Part shown: in pieces, positions 1 through 8,550 of the stretch
Layout: each line of letters opens with the position of its first letter
Numbering within the stretch: the stretch's first letter is position 1
Source of the DNA: Mumia xiangluensis
GTDB lineage: Bacteria; Actinomycetota; Actinomycetes; Propionibacteriales; Nocardioidaceae
Direction of reading: 5' to 3'
Length of the DNA: 64,000 nt
Assembly: GCF_010994095.1 (NCBI RefSeq)
Contig: NZ_WJYO01000001.1
Coordinates: 558,001-622,000, forward strand
Notes under the pieces: generated by a model
Told to the model about the DNA's origin: nothing
Database searches by the model: none
What the model saw: the letters and a program-made list of their open reading frames with translations, nothing else
Made by a program: the position numbers and the translations under genes

Positions 1-799
1 CCTCGAAGCCGCTCTCGACCCAGTAGTCCACCACCGCGTCGCGGCCGACGTACAGGCCCGGTGTCGGCGGCATCGAAGTGCGGACGTCGTCCGTCACGAG
101 CGCGGCGAGCCTGTCGATGTCGGTGTCCACGCTGGCGTCGGTGTAGCGCCGTACGAGCTCGCGCGTTCCGAGGTCCTCGTCGCCGCCGGCCCAGTCCTGC
201 CGCTCGGCAGGCAGGTGCTCGCGCATGCCGGCGCGGGCCCGCTGCAGCGCGCTGTTGACGGAGTTGACGGTGTCCCCCAGGAGCTCCGCGACGTCCTTCG
301 CCGGCCAGCCGAGCACGTCCCGCATGATCAGCACGGCCCGCGGGCGCGGCGCGAGGTGCTGGACGGCGACCAGGTAGGCCAGCTCGATCGTCTCGCGGGC
401 GACGGCGACGGCCTCCGGCTCGTCCGCGTCGTCGGCGGGCAGCTCGTCGAGCAACCGGTCCGGGTAGGGCTGCAGCCACAGCACCTCGCCCCCGGTCGCG
501 GGTTCCGGGCGGCGCTTGGCAAGCAGGTCCAGGCACGCGTTGGTGGCGATCCGGTACAGCCAGGCCCGGAACGTCGACCGCCCCTCGAACGTCTCCCGCC
601 GCCGCCACGCCCGGAGGAAGGTTTCCTGCACGGTGTCCTCGGCATCCTGGAACGACCCGAGCATCCGGTAGCAGTGCACATGAAGCTCACGCCGGTGCCG
701 CTCCACCAACCGCGAGAACTCTGGCTCGTCGACCTTGCTGAGTCCGCTTCGTTCCGGTTCGTTCATGCCGAGCTCCTCCAGCCGCACGTCCGCACTCAT
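1..799 (-). CDS. ECF sigma factor with C-terminal SnoaL-like domain (3' part outside window)
   Basis: This gene encodes an alternative RNA polymerase sigma factor; only its first ~266 codons are in the window. Region 2 is visible near residues 35-75 (HCYRMLGS, then DAEDTVQETFLRAWR). Region 4 lies near residues 140-190 (VLIMRDVLGWPAKDVAELL). From about residue 215 a SnoaL-like extension begins (ELVRRYTDASVDTDIDRLA), as in SigG/SigJ-type ECF factors, where it acts in place of a separate anti-sigma factor. The ATG at 799 is preceded by GGAAGGA. An in-frame ATG at 766 has an even better GGAGGAG, so the true start could be 11 codons later. No anti-sigma gene is seen beside it. The family is clear; the target promoters are unknown. 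Confidence 0.85.
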   Translation of the reverse strand, partial: MSADVRLEELGMNEPERSGLSKVDEPEFSRLVERHRRELHVHCYRMLGSFQDAEDTVQETFLRAWRRRETFEGRSTFRAWLYRIATNACLDLLAKRRPEPATGGEVLWLQPYPDRLLDELPADDADEPEAVAVARETIELAYLVAVQHLAPRPRAVLIMRDVLGWPAKDVAELLGDTVNSVNSALQRARAGMREHLPAERQDWAGGDEDLGTRELVRRYTDASVDTDIDRLAALVTDDVRTSMPPTPGLYVGRDAVVDYWVESGFE

Positions 800-923
800 C
801 ACGTCATCCTTCCGTCTCGTCGTCCCCTTGTACGTGTGACGGATACGGCGGCGACGACTCATCACTGTGCCGGCGGGCACGACGCCGAGGCGCGGGCGAG
901 CTGGGCGGACGCTGCCTTTCAGC

Positions 924-1271
924 TCACGTGACCCAGATGAAGACCCACGCAGCCGGGACGAGGAGAACCGCCACGCGAAGGACGCCGAGGATCCGCGAGA
1001 TCGGCGGAGGAGGATTACTGGATCGCAGCGTCGCCCATCGCACGCTCAGCAGCAAGAGAAAGGTTGCGGCGAGCGCGAACGGCACCACCCACAACCACAG
1101 GTAGGCGGCTAGGAACCCCTTCTCGCGGCTCGACAAGCACCAGTCGGGTGCCTCGCAGCCGGGCGGTCGCGCCTCCGAGAGCCAAGGCCAGAATCCGATC
1201 GCTGCGGGCAGGACGACGAAGCCCACAGCCACGGTCGCGAGCCATCCTCCCCACCACCGTGCTGTGCTCAC
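924..1271 (-). CDS. Small membrane protein, unknown function
   Basis: The 115-residue product begins at a GTG and is mostly hydrophobic. Three likely membrane spans lie near residues 10-28, 53-76 and 92-114, and the last one runs to the C-terminus. A short loop between spans 1 and 2 carries two cysteines (GCEAPDWC) that could form a disulfide outside the membrane. It lies downstream of another membrane-protein gene on the same strand, 83 bases away, so the two may be cotranscribed. No family was recognised. The alternating polar and hydrophobic composition and third-position GC bias favour a real gene. Confidence 0.6.
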   Translation of the reverse strand: MSTARWWGGWLATVAVGFVVLPAAIGFWPWLSEARPPGCEAPDWCLSSREKGFLAAYLWLWVVPFALAATFLLLLSVRWATLRSSNPPPPISRILGVLRVAVLLVPAAWVFIWVT

Positions 1272-1354
1272 AGCTCAGTGTCGCCGCGCCTGGGTTCACG
1301 TCGTGTTGATGAGGCGGAGCTCCTCCGCTTGGCGGCTGTCGGGCTACTGAGAGC

Positions 1355-2104
1355 TCACTCGACCGACGGGCCCACGCTCCCCCGCGCCGCACTCAGCGCG
1401 ATCGCCACCGCGGCCGAGGTGAGCAGCGCGAGGGCCGGCGGGAGCCAGAAGAGCGGATTCTCGATGTCGCTCAACCGAATGACCATGCAAACGAGAGCCA
1501 CCACCGCGAACAGCGCCGTACCGACCGCGGTTCGGAGCGCACGGCGTGCCCGGCGGCCGGCGACGTGCCGTCCTCGCCACCACTGCGCGACCACGTTGGC
1601 CGTGGCGAGGCTGTAGCAGACCGCCACGAACGGAAGCCCTTTCTCGGCGTCGGTGAACGGCGCGATCCCGATCCAGCCGACGGCCGTCGCCAGGAACGCG
1701 AGCGTCGTGAGAACCCCCGCAAGGCCGAGCCCGCGGTAGGCATCGAGCAAGCGGAGGGTCCTGAGCACCATCTGCTCCGGGTCACCCTTCCGCGCTTCGG
1801 TGGCCGCATCGGCATCGACTCTCGCGGAGACCTCGGCATGTCGGGCCTCGACCTTGTCCCGCAGACACCGATACATGTAGTCGAGCGCTTCGGAGTCCGT
1901 GGCGAACGATCGCCGGGTCGCCTCGATCGGTGCCGCCGCCGCGTCGGTCGCGAACACCGTCCAGGCGCCGTCGAGCGGCGTGAACACCACGGCATCGGCT
2001 CGCGTTTCGTCTCCCTCGTCGAGGAAGCAGGCGTTGCCGTAGCCCTGGGCCGCGACCCGCCTGGACTTCAGCTGCTTCCTGTCCACGGCGCGGATCGTAC
2101 CCAC
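1355..2104 (-). CDS. Membrane protein with N-terminal soluble domain, unknown function
   Basis: The 249-residue product has a soluble N-terminal half (residues 1-130) and about four membrane spans after it, near residues 125-145, 152-170, 185-207 and 212-235. The soluble half mentions no catalytic motif I know; it is rich in Ala, Asp and Arg. The start shown is a GTG at 2104; a second in-frame GTG six codons in is possible because neither has a strong ribosome binding site. It is divergent from the SseB-like gene at 2185, so about 80 bases hold both promoters. Function is unknown. Confidence 0.65.
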   Translation of the reverse strand: MGTIRAVDRKQLKSRRVAAQGYGNACFLDEGDETRADAVVFTPLDGAWTVFATDAAAAPIEATRRSFATDSEALDYMYRCLRDKVEARHAEVSARVDADAATEARKGDPEQMVLRTLRLLDAYRGLGLAGVLTTLAFLATAVGWIGIAPFTDAEKGLPFVAVCYSLATANVVAQWWRGRHVAGRRARRALRTAVGTALFAVVALVCMVIRLSDIENPLFWLPPALALLTSAAVAIALSAARGSVGPSVE

Positions 2105-2184
2105 GGTTGTCCGGCCGCCTGATCGCGAGGACCGACGAGGTGGTTGGCTTATCCCCGAACCTGACGAAAGCGGGCCGAACGACC

Positions 2185-2622
2185 ATGGACAACACCCCCG
2201 AGATGGTTGCCGAGATTGACCGCCTGGACGAGGCGGTGAGAGCAGCGCCCGCCGGAGACACGACGGCGCAGATCGCGCTGTGGCAGCAGGTCACACGGCT
2301 GGAGCACTGGTTCTTCATCGCGAGAGGCTCGGCCGAGCAGCCTCGTCCGTACAGTGTGGCCTCCGCGCAGGGCCCGATGATCTGCCTCTACAGCAGCGCC
2401 GCGCGGGCCACCGACGCCGCCCGCGCCCTCGGCGTGGCCGACCCTGACGGTGCGCCGGTGCCGCTGTTCGGCGTGCCGATGCCTGCCGCCATCGACTACG
2501 TCGCGTCGTACGGGCAGGCCGGCGTCGTCGGCGTGACACTGGACCACCCACGGATCGGCCACTACATCCCGCTCGCGAACCTTGGTGTGCTCAAGGGCTG
2601 GGTCGAAGGATCCGCGCAGTGA
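2185..2622 (+). CDS. SseB-like small protein, first gene of an AAA+ cassette
   Basis: The 145-residue product has a helical N-terminus (residues 1-40). A domain of about 90 residues follows whose pattern resembles the SseB N-terminal fold: an aromatic strand (WFFIARG), a strand ending in Tyr-Ser-Ser (MICLYSSAARA) and a C-terminal strand (HYIPLANL). I chose ATG 2185 over the GTG-led extension from 2107 because the protein-like composition starts there. Its TGA overlaps the GTG of the next gene (GTGA at 2619-2622), a sign of translational coupling. Its role is unknown; coupling suggests it works with the ATPase. The family call is tentative. Confidence 0.6.
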   Translation: MDNTPEMVAEIDRLDEAVRAAPAGDTTAQIALWQQVTRLEHWFFIARGSAEQPRPYSVASAQGPMICLYSSAARATDAARALGVADPDGAPVPLFGVPMPAAIDYVASYGQAGVVGVTLDHPRIGHYIPLANLGVLKGWVEGSAQ

Positions 2623-3806
2623 GCGGCGCCGGCTCGGGCGACAGCTTCGTCGAGGTGATCGCGCGCGAGGTGGAGGGCAACCCCGGCAACCTGGCGCTGC
2701 GCGAGGACTTCGTCACGTTGCTCCTGGAGCAGGACCCGGACCGCGCCGCCATCGAGCTGAACACTCTTGAGACCCTCGGCGGTGATCCGGCGCGGGTCCG
2801 CCTCTTGCGCGCGCGACTGATGGCGGCGCGACTGCGAGCCTCGGACGCGGATCCGACCCCGGCCGTTCCTGCTCCGGCCGATGGCGACCACCACGACATC
2901 AGCGCTGCTGCGTCCGCGTCGCTGTGGGACGCCGAGCGGCCGGCGGTGACACTCGCCGACGTCGCGGGGCTCGCCGAGGTCAAGCAACACCTGGACACCA
3001 CGTTCCTGGCTCCGCTGCGCAATCCCGACTTGGCCGCGGCGTTCGGGCAGACTCCGGGCGGGTCTCTGCTGATGTACGGCCCACCTGGGTGCGGCAAGAC
3101 CTTCATCGCCAAGGCGATCGCCGGTGACCTCGGAGCGTCGTTCATCCACGTGACCCTCGCGGATCTGCTCAGCAAGTGGATCGGTGAGAGCGAGAAGGCG
3201 ATCCAGAGCGTGTTCCGCGATGCACGCGCAGCAGCACCGTGCGTGATCTTCTTCGACGAGTTCGACGCGCTCGGCGGACGACGTACGTCCGGTGGCGGCG
3301 GGTCGCAGTCGATGCGGATGCTCGTCACCCAGCTCCTCGAGGAGCTCGACGGCGTCGCCAGCAAGAACGACGGCGTCTACTTCCTGGCTGCGACCAACCG
3401 CCCGTGGGACATCGACTCCGCGCTGCGTCGACCGGGTCGCATCGACAAGACGGTGCTGGTGCTGCCGCCGGACACGGTCGCCCGGGCGGCGATCGTCCAG
3501 GGTGCGCTGGAGGGCAAGCCGGCCGACGGTGTCGATGCCGTGGCGGTCGCGACTGCCACCGAAGGGTTCTCCGGTGCTGACCTCAGCCACCTGGCGACCA
3601 CGGCGCTGCAGCAGGCCATGGCTCTGTCGATGAACAGCGGCACCCTGGTGCCCGTCACCACCGAAGCGCTGCTCACCGCAGCAGGCAGCATCACCCCGTC
3701 CACGACGTCCTGGTTCGACCAGGTGGCGCCCGTGCTGGAGTACGGCGTCGACGACGGCACTTTCGACCAGCTCCGGGCATACCGGGTGAAGCGAGGAATG
3801 CGATGA
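2619..3806 (+). CDS. AAA+ ATPase of the Vps4/spastin-like clade
   Basis: The 395-residue product has one AAA+ module after a helical N-terminal region of about 100 residues that looks TPR-like (LREDFVTLLLEQDPDRAAIELN). Walker A is GPPGCGKT, Walker B is VIFFDEFDA, a pore-loop stretch reads SKWIGESEK, and the second region of homology ends in RRPGRID with the arginine finger pattern. The C-terminus (SWFDQVAPVLEYGVDDGTFDQL) is like the tail helix of meiotic-clade ATPases. Such enzymes thread or remodel proteins as hexamers. The gene is coupled to both neighbours by 4-base overlaps (GTGA before, ATGA after). There is no protease domain, so remodelling is more likely than degradation. Substrate and pathway are unknown. 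Confidence 0.88.
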   Translation: MSGAGSGDSFVEVIAREVEGNPGNLALREDFVTLLLEQDPDRAAIELNTLETLGGDPARVRLLRARLMAARLRASDADPTPAVPAPADGDHHDISAAASASLWDAERPAVTLADVAGLAEVKQHLDTTFLAPLRNPDLAAAFGQTPGGSLLMYGPPGCGKTFIAKAIAGDLGASFIHVTLADLLSKWIGESEKAIQSVFRDARAAAPCVIFFDEFDALGGRRTSGGGGSQSMRMLVTQLLEELDGVASKNDGVYFLAATNRPWDIDSALRRPGRIDKTVLVLPPDTVARAAIVQGALEGKPADGVDAVAVATATEGFSGADLSHLATTALQQAMALSMNSGTLVPVTTEALLTAAGSITPSTTSWFDQVAPVLEYGVDDGTFDQLRAYRVKRGMR

Positions 3807-5698
3807 CGAGCTCGGGCAGCACGACCCCCGACGGCCAGGACGCGGTGGAGCGGGACCTCGAGCTCGCCTGGGAGCTCTTCGAAGCGCAGCCCACGCACCC
3901 CAAGGTCGGCGAGCTGGCGCTGCGAGTGCTGGCTTCCCAGCCGGAGCGAAGCAGCGTGTCGCTGTTGCTCGGCAACCACCGTGAGGTCAGCGGCGAGGCC
4001 GACGAGGCGCGGCGCCTCTATCTCGAGGTGGCGGGCCGCCGCGACGGCCAGTTCATCAATGCGGCTCGCGCCGTCCGGCATCTTGCAGCCGCTGAGCACG
4101 ACTATCCCGAGGCGCTGCGGTGGGCGCGCACCGTGCTCGGCGAGAGCCAGGAGGAGTGGGACGACTGGATGGAGCTGGGGTGCGCCCTGGCTTTCTCCGG
4201 GGAGCACGAGGTCGGCTGGAAGCAGCTCGACGACGCAGTGGAGCTGTGCGCCCGAACGGCTCCGGACGAGCTCTCCCAGGCACTCGGGATGCGGGCGGTG
4301 TACCTGCTCGGAAGCTTCGCGCCGCCCGACCGTTTCGTCCCCGCGGCCGAGGAAGCCATCCGTGCTGATGCGGCGAACTCGTGGGTGTCGGTGATGCTGG
4401 GCTGGTCGTACCTGGTGCAGTACCGGTTCACCGACGCCGAACAGCTCGCGCTGCGGCTGCTGCGCGAGGATCCGACCGAGGACCAGTTCCAGTACCTGGT
4501 GGGGACCGCGCGAACGATGCAGCGGATCGTCGAGAACGCCGACGCCCAGGGCTACACCATCGAGGACGTCCGACGGACCGGTGTGCTCGAGATGACGTGG
4601 CAGCAGCTCCGCGACCGGGAGCTCGGCATCGATCTGCGCTCCGCGCTGGCCGCGTTGGACGACGCGATGCCCGCCGACCTGCGCGACACGCTGCTCCCCG
4701 GAGCCTCGTTCTCTGACGAGGCCGACATGCCCGGCGCCATGGCCGCGGACGATCTGGTGACCTGGCGTGACGGCCAGCGGCCCGGCACCGGCGCCGCCTG
4801 GGCGCAGCCCGAGCCGTTCCGCCTGATGTCCGCGGCCGAGATCCGAGACATGACCAGCGCGATCGAGGCGGAGCCCGCGGCGTACCCGGATTGGCCTGAG
4901 AACGACGCCTGGGAACCGGTGATGACCGACGACGCTGGCGCGTACCTGGTCGTGGTGGCCTTCGGCGCGCTGATCAAGCGCCGCAGCGGGCAGCCCGACG
5001 AACCCGTCGCCGCGTCGATGGCGGACTGGATCTGGGACCGGGTGGCCGACTTCGGTGGTCGGGATCCGCGACCCGCACCGCGGAAGGACATCGTCCCCGC
5101 CAGCGCGGACGAATCGCCGGGGACTGCCTCGGAGCGCGTGTTCGAGATCGCAGACTTCGTCCCGCACGCGCCCGTCGAGCTCGACGTCATCGCGCGGTTC
5201 CGTGGACGCGTGCCCGACGAGCTCATCGCGATCTGGGAGCAGTACGGCTACGGGACCTTTGCCGACGGGTTCCTGCGTGTCATCAACCCCTCGCTGTACG
5301 AGGCGGAGGTCGGTGACTGCATCGGCAAGACCCAAGGCGACGGCATCGCCATCCCGATCATGGTGACCGGACTCGGCGACCTGATCACCTGGGAACCCAG
5401 CGTGGGGGTCATCGCCATCCTGTACCGCGAAGGGAGGACGGTCGGGCTCGGCAGCACCGTCCGCACCTTCGTGCGGCTGACCGTCCTGGACGGAGCCGAG
5501 GAGCTTTCGGAGACCTTCAACTGGGACGTCTTCCCCGAGGCGATCGCCGCTCACGGGGAGCTGCCGTACGACAAGTCGTTCATTTTCGTGCCCCTGTTGT
5601 CGCTGGGGGGATCCGCCACGGTGGAGAACCTGCAGGTGCGCGACACGATCACCGCCATCCAGATGATGGTCGAGCTCCAAGGCGTGATCGGTCACTGA
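3803..5698 (+). CDS. TPR protein with C-terminal GAD-like/DUF1851 (Tdi1-type) region
   Basis: The 631-residue product is helical for its first ~340 residues, with repeated 34-residue-like units (EALRWARTVLGESQEEWDDW, then FVPAAEEAIRADAANSW) typical of tetratricopeptide scaffolds. From about residue 465 the pattern changes to a GAD-like stretch (ELIAIWEQYGYGTFADGFLR), followed by a DUF1851-like region (LPYDKSFIFVPLLSLGGS). Those two domains occur together in immunity proteins of polymorphic toxins such as Tdi1. The ATG overlaps the stop of the ATPase gene (ATGA). It may be the adaptor that brings a substrate to the ATPase. No toxin gene is adjacent, so an immunity role is not shown. Domain calls are by eye. 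Confidence 0.75.
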   Translation: MTSSGSTTPDGQDAVERDLELAWELFEAQPTHPKVGELALRVLASQPERSSVSLLLGNHREVSGEADEARRLYLEVAGRRDGQFINAARAVRHLAAAEHDYPEALRWARTVLGESQEEWDDWMELGCALAFSGEHEVGWKQLDDAVELCARTAPDELSQALGMRAVYLLGSFAPPDRFVPAAEEAIRADAANSWVSVMLGWSYLVQYRFTDAEQLALRLLREDPTEDQFQYLVGTARTMQRIVENADAQGYTIEDVRRTGVLEMTWQQLRDRELGIDLRSALAALDDAMPADLRDTLLPGASFSDEADMPGAMAADDLVTWRDGQRPGTGAAWAQPEPFRLMSAAEIRDMTSAIEAEPAAYPDWPENDAWEPVMTDDAGAYLVVVAFGALIKRRSGQPDEPVAASMADWIWDRVADFGGRDPRPAPRKDIVPASADESPGTASERVFEIADFVPHAPVELDVIARFRGRVPDELIAIWEQYGYGTFADGFLRVINPSLYEAEVGDCIGKTQGDGIAIPIMVTGLGDLITWEPSVGVIAILYREGRTVGLGSTVRTFVRLTVLDGAEELSETFNWDVFPEAIAAHGELPYDKSFIFVPLLSLGGSATVENLQVRDTITAIQMMVELQGVIGH

Positions 5699-5705
5699 CC
5701 GATCA
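5685..5705. terminator. Palindrome between convergent genes
   Basis: A 10-base perfect inverted repeat (TGATCGGTCA ... TGACCGATCA) around a single C overlaps the TGA of the TPR gene. It lies 16 bases from the stop of dnaB on the other strand. It could stop transcription from both sides, though no T-tract follows. Confidence 0.45.
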
Positions 5706-5720
5706 GCGCGTACGTCGTGC

Positions 5721-7109
5721 TCAGAACTCCTTGGGCATGTCGATGAACCGCGAGTAGTGGCCCTGGAACGTCACCGTCGCCGTACCGGGCTGGCCGGAGC
5801 GGTTCTTGGCGACGATGAAGTCGGCCTCGCCGAGGCGCTCGGACTCCTGCTCGTACATGTCGGGGCGGTGCAGCAGGATGACGATGTCGGCGTCCTGCTC
5901 GATCGAGCCCGACTCTCGTAGGTCCGACAGCATCGGGCGCTTGTCCGTACGCTGCTCCGAGCCACGGTTCAGCTGGCTGATCGCGATGATCGGCACCTCG
6001 AGCTCCTTGGCGAGCAGCTTGATCTGGCGCGAGAACTCCGAGACCTCGACCTGACGGTTCTCGACCTTCTTGCCGGACGTCATCAGCTGGAGGTAGTCGA
6101 TGACGATCATCTTGAGGTCGTGGCGCTGCTTCAGCCGCCGGGCCTTGGCGCGGATCTCCATCATCGTCATGTTCGGCGAGTCGTCGATGAACATCGGAGC
6201 CGACGACACCTCGCCCATCCGGCGAGCGAGCTTGGCCCACTGGTCGTCGCTCAGCGACCCTGACCGCATCTCGTGCAGCCCGACGCGCGCCTCGGCCGAC
6301 AGCAGACGCATCGTGATCTCGATGCGGCTCATCTCCAGCGAGAAGATGGCGGTCGTCAGCCCGTGCTTGATCGCCGCGGCGCGGCAGACGTCCAGGCCGA
6401 GCGTGGACTTGCCGACACCGGGTCGTGCGGCGACGACGATCATCTGGCCCGGGTGGAACCCGTTGGTCAGCCGGTCGAGGTCGGCGAACCCGGTCGGGAC
6501 GCCAGCCATCTGACCGTCGCGGGCAGCGATCGCCTCAAGCTCGTCGAACGTCGCCTCCATGAGGTCGTTGAGGACCGAGTAGTCCTCCGACGTCCGCTGC
6601 TCGGTGACCCCGAAGACCTCCGACTGCGCGGTGTCGACGATGTCGTCGATCTCGCCCTCGCCGGCGTAACCCATCTGGGCGATCTTGGTGCCCGCGGAGA
6701 TGAGCCGACGCAGGATCGCCTTCTCGCGCACGATGTCGGCGTAGTAGCCGGCGTTGGCGGCGATCGGCACGTTGGCGACCAGCGTGTGGAGATACGGAGC
6801 GCCACCGATCTTGGCGAGCTCGCCCCGGCGCTGCAGCGCGGCCGAGACCGTGACCGCGTCGGCCGGCTCGCCCCGCCCGTAGAGGTCGAGGATGGCGTCG
6901 AAGATCTCCTCGTGCGCCGGCCGGTAGAAGTCGATGGCTTTGACCGACTCCAGGACGTCGGCGATCGCGTCCTTCGAGAGCATCATCGCGCCGAGGACGG
7001 ACTGCTCAGCGTTGTTGTCCTGCGGTGGGGTGCGGTCGACCTGGCTGCCGCCGTAGCCGTAGTCGTCGTCCGGCGGCTCCTGCACCGCACCCAGCTCGGC
7101 AACGCTCAA
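5721..7109 (-). CDS. dnaB: Replicative DNA helicase DnaB
   Basis: DnaB is the hexameric helicase that unwinds DNA ahead of the replisome. The 462-residue product has the N-terminal primase-interaction domain (from NNAEQSVLGAMMLS) and a RecA-like ATPase domain with Walker A ARPGVGKST and Walker B VIDYLQLM. The C-terminal part contains DLRESGSIEQDADIV, typical of the family. No intein interrupts it, unlike in mycobacteria. The frame stays open far upstream. I chose the TTG at 7109, which gives MSVAELGAV and has a GGTGGA ribosome site six bases before it. Its upstream region holds DnaA-box-like sequences. In the related Streptomyces order dnaB also lies near the rplI operon and a MATE gene. Confidence 0.95.
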   Translation of the reverse strand: MSVAELGAVQEPPDDDYGYGGSQVDRTPPQDNNAEQSVLGAMMLSKDAIADVLESVKAIDFYRPAHEEIFDAILDLYGRGEPADAVTVSAALQRRGELAKIGGAPYLHTLVANVPIAANAGYYADIVREKAILRRLISAGTKIAQMGYAGEGEIDDIVDTAQSEVFGVTEQRTSEDYSVLNDLMEATFDELEAIAARDGQMAGVPTGFADLDRLTNGFHPGQMIVVAARPGVGKSTLGLDVCRAAAIKHGLTTAIFSLEMSRIEITMRLLSAEARVGLHEMRSGSLSDDQWAKLARRMGEVSSAPMFIDDSPNMTMMEIRAKARRLKQRHDLKMIVIDYLQLMTSGKKVENRQVEVSEFSRQIKLLAKELEVPIIAISQLNRGSEQRTDKRPMLSDLRESGSIEQDADIVILLHRPDMYEQESERLGEADFIVAKNRSGQPGTATVTFQGHYSRFIDMPKEF

Positions 7110-7353
7110 CGCAAGTCCACCCCTCGTACGCTCGACCCCGTCACGGACTGCGAGGCCCACCCACGTCTCGGCGGGCGAACCACATCGGTGTGATTCACCC
7201 TCGAGCGTACGCGGGGCCTCCGACGGATCTCGAGGAGCCCGCAGCCACCCCTGCTGCTTCGACGAACTTCCCGACCACCCACCGAACGTGAAGCAAACTA
7301 CGCGCCCGAGCCCGTGTCCTGCCAGTCGCGTGCAGCGGTGGACGCACAACCTT

Positions 7354-7447
7354 TGTGGATCTCGACCACATTTATGTGGATAACTGCGGTTGTGCATGTG
7401 CACAGGTTGTGGGTATCTGTGTGGATTACCGCGGCGGAGTATCCACA
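7354..7447. promoter_or_regulatory. Cluster of DnaA-box-like 9-mers upstream of dnaB
   Basis: The gap 7110-7632 is 523 bases and is less GC-rich than its surroundings in its middle. It holds TGTGGATAA at 7375-7383 (a perfect DnaA box on the minus strand). Single-mismatch forms lie at 7420-7428 (TGTGGATTA) and 7439-7447 (GTATCCACA), with a weaker TGTGGATCT at 7354-7362. The stretch 7392-7413 adds TGCACAGGTTGTGGG. The cluster sits between the divergent dnaB and ABC transporter genes. DnaA control of dnaB, or a titration site, is inferred. Confidence 0.5.
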
Positions 7448-7520
7448 CCTGTGGGCTGACCTGGGGAAACGTCGTCCCCCGCGTGTGGAACGAAACTCGC
7501 AGGCGGGCGTGTCTCTCAAG

Positions 7521-7549
7521 TTGCACACAGGCTGGAACCGATCTAAATT
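7521..7549 (+). promoter_or_regulatory. Sigma70-type promoter, TTGCAC-N17-TAAATT
   Basis: A -35 hexamer TTGCAC (7521-7526) and a -10 hexamer TAAATT (7544-7549) are 17 bases apart, upstream of the ABC exporter gene. A second, leaderless-type -10 (TAGCCT, 7620-7625) lies seven bases before the GTG at 7633. The exporter may therefore have two promoters. Confidence 0.45.
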
Positions 7550-7632
7550 GCCCGGCCGCGCCCGACATGTCCGAATCCGGCACTCGTCGACGTGCCATGT
7601 CCACACCCTCCTGGAGCGCTAGCCTCAGCCAC

Positions 7633-8550
7633 GTGAGCGACACGATCCACATCGACGGGCTCCACAAGAGCTTTGGGACGACGCGCGCCTTGGACGGTTT
7701 GGACCTCGTGGTCGAGACCGGCGAGGTTCACGGCTTCCTCGGTCCGAACGGCGCCGGGAAGTCCACCACCATCCGGGTCCTGCTCGGCATGCTGCGCCAC
7801 GACGGCGGGACGGTCCGGCTGCTCGACGGCGACCCGTGGTCCGACGCGACCGCGCTTCACCGACGACTCGCCTACGTCCCCGGTGACGTGACCCTGTGGC
7901 CGAACCTCTCCGGCGGCGAGGTCATCGATCTCCTCGGCAGGCTCCGCGGCGGGGTCGACCGCGCCCGACGCGACGACCTGATCGAGCGCTTCCAGCTCGA
8001 CCCGACGAAACGCGGCCGCAGCTACTCGAAAGGCAATCGCCAGAAGGTCGCCCTGGTCGCCGGGCTCGCGGCGAACACCGAGCTGCTGCTCCTGGACGAA
8101 CCCACCTCCGGACTCGACCCGCTCATGGAGGAGGTGTTCCGCGGCGCCGTCCAGGAGGTTCGCGAGCAGGGTCGGACTGTCCTGCTCTCGAGCCACATCC
8201 TGAGCGAGGTAGAGGCCCTCTGCGACCGCGTCACGATCATCCGCGAGGGCAGAACCGTCGAGTCCGGGACGCTCGCCGAGATGCGGCACCTCACCCGTAC
8301 GTCGGTCGACGTGACCACGTCGCGTCCCCTCGAAGGGCTCGACGCCCTCGCCGGCATCCATGACCTGGTCCTCGAGCAGGGCGGCGCCCGTGCGCGCTTC
8401 GACGTCGACACCGCCCGGATCGGCGAGACGCTCACCCACCTCGGGACCTTCGGAATCACGGCTCTGACCAGTACACCTCCGACGCTCGAGGAGCTGTTCC
8501 TCCGCCACTACGGCGACGAGATCGAGGCCGCCGAGGAGCCGGTGTCGTGA
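7633..8550 (+). CDS. ABC transporter ATP-binding protein, drug-exporter type
   Basis: This 305-residue ATPase powers the permease encoded next. Walker A is GPNGAGKST (residues 37-45), the signature is the variant YSKGNRQK common in DrrA/antibiotic exporter ATPases, and Walker B is [13 protein letters not shown]. The C-terminal ~80 residues form the extra domain seen in that group. The GTG at 7633 starts the conserved sequence (VSDTIHIDG). It has no ribosome site but has TAGCCT seven bases upstream, fitting a leaderless mRNA. ATG 7597 in the same frame is an alternative. The gene overlaps the permease by GTGA at 8547-8550. The substrate cannot be read from sequence. Confidence 0.9.
   Translation: MSDTIHIDGLHKSFGTTRALDGLDLVVETGEVHGFLGPNGAGKSTTIRVLLGMLRHDGGTVRLLDGDPWSDATALHRRLAYVPGDVTLWPNLSGGEVIDLLGRLRGGVDRARRDDLIERFQLDPTKRGRSYSKGNRQKVALVAGLAANTELLLLDEPTSGLDPLMEEVFRGAVQEVREQGRTVLLSSHILSEVEALCDRVTIIREGRTVESGTLAEMRHLTRTSVDVTTSRPLEGLDALAGIHDLVLEQGGARARFDVDTARIGETLTHLGTFGITALTSTPPTLEELFLRHYGDEIEAAEEPVS

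Noticed and set aside
3377-5695. 772-codon open frame on the minus strand
   Set aside because: It is antisense to the AAA+ and TPR genes, and its product is rich in Arg, His and Gly with no domain. High GC leaves antisense frames open.
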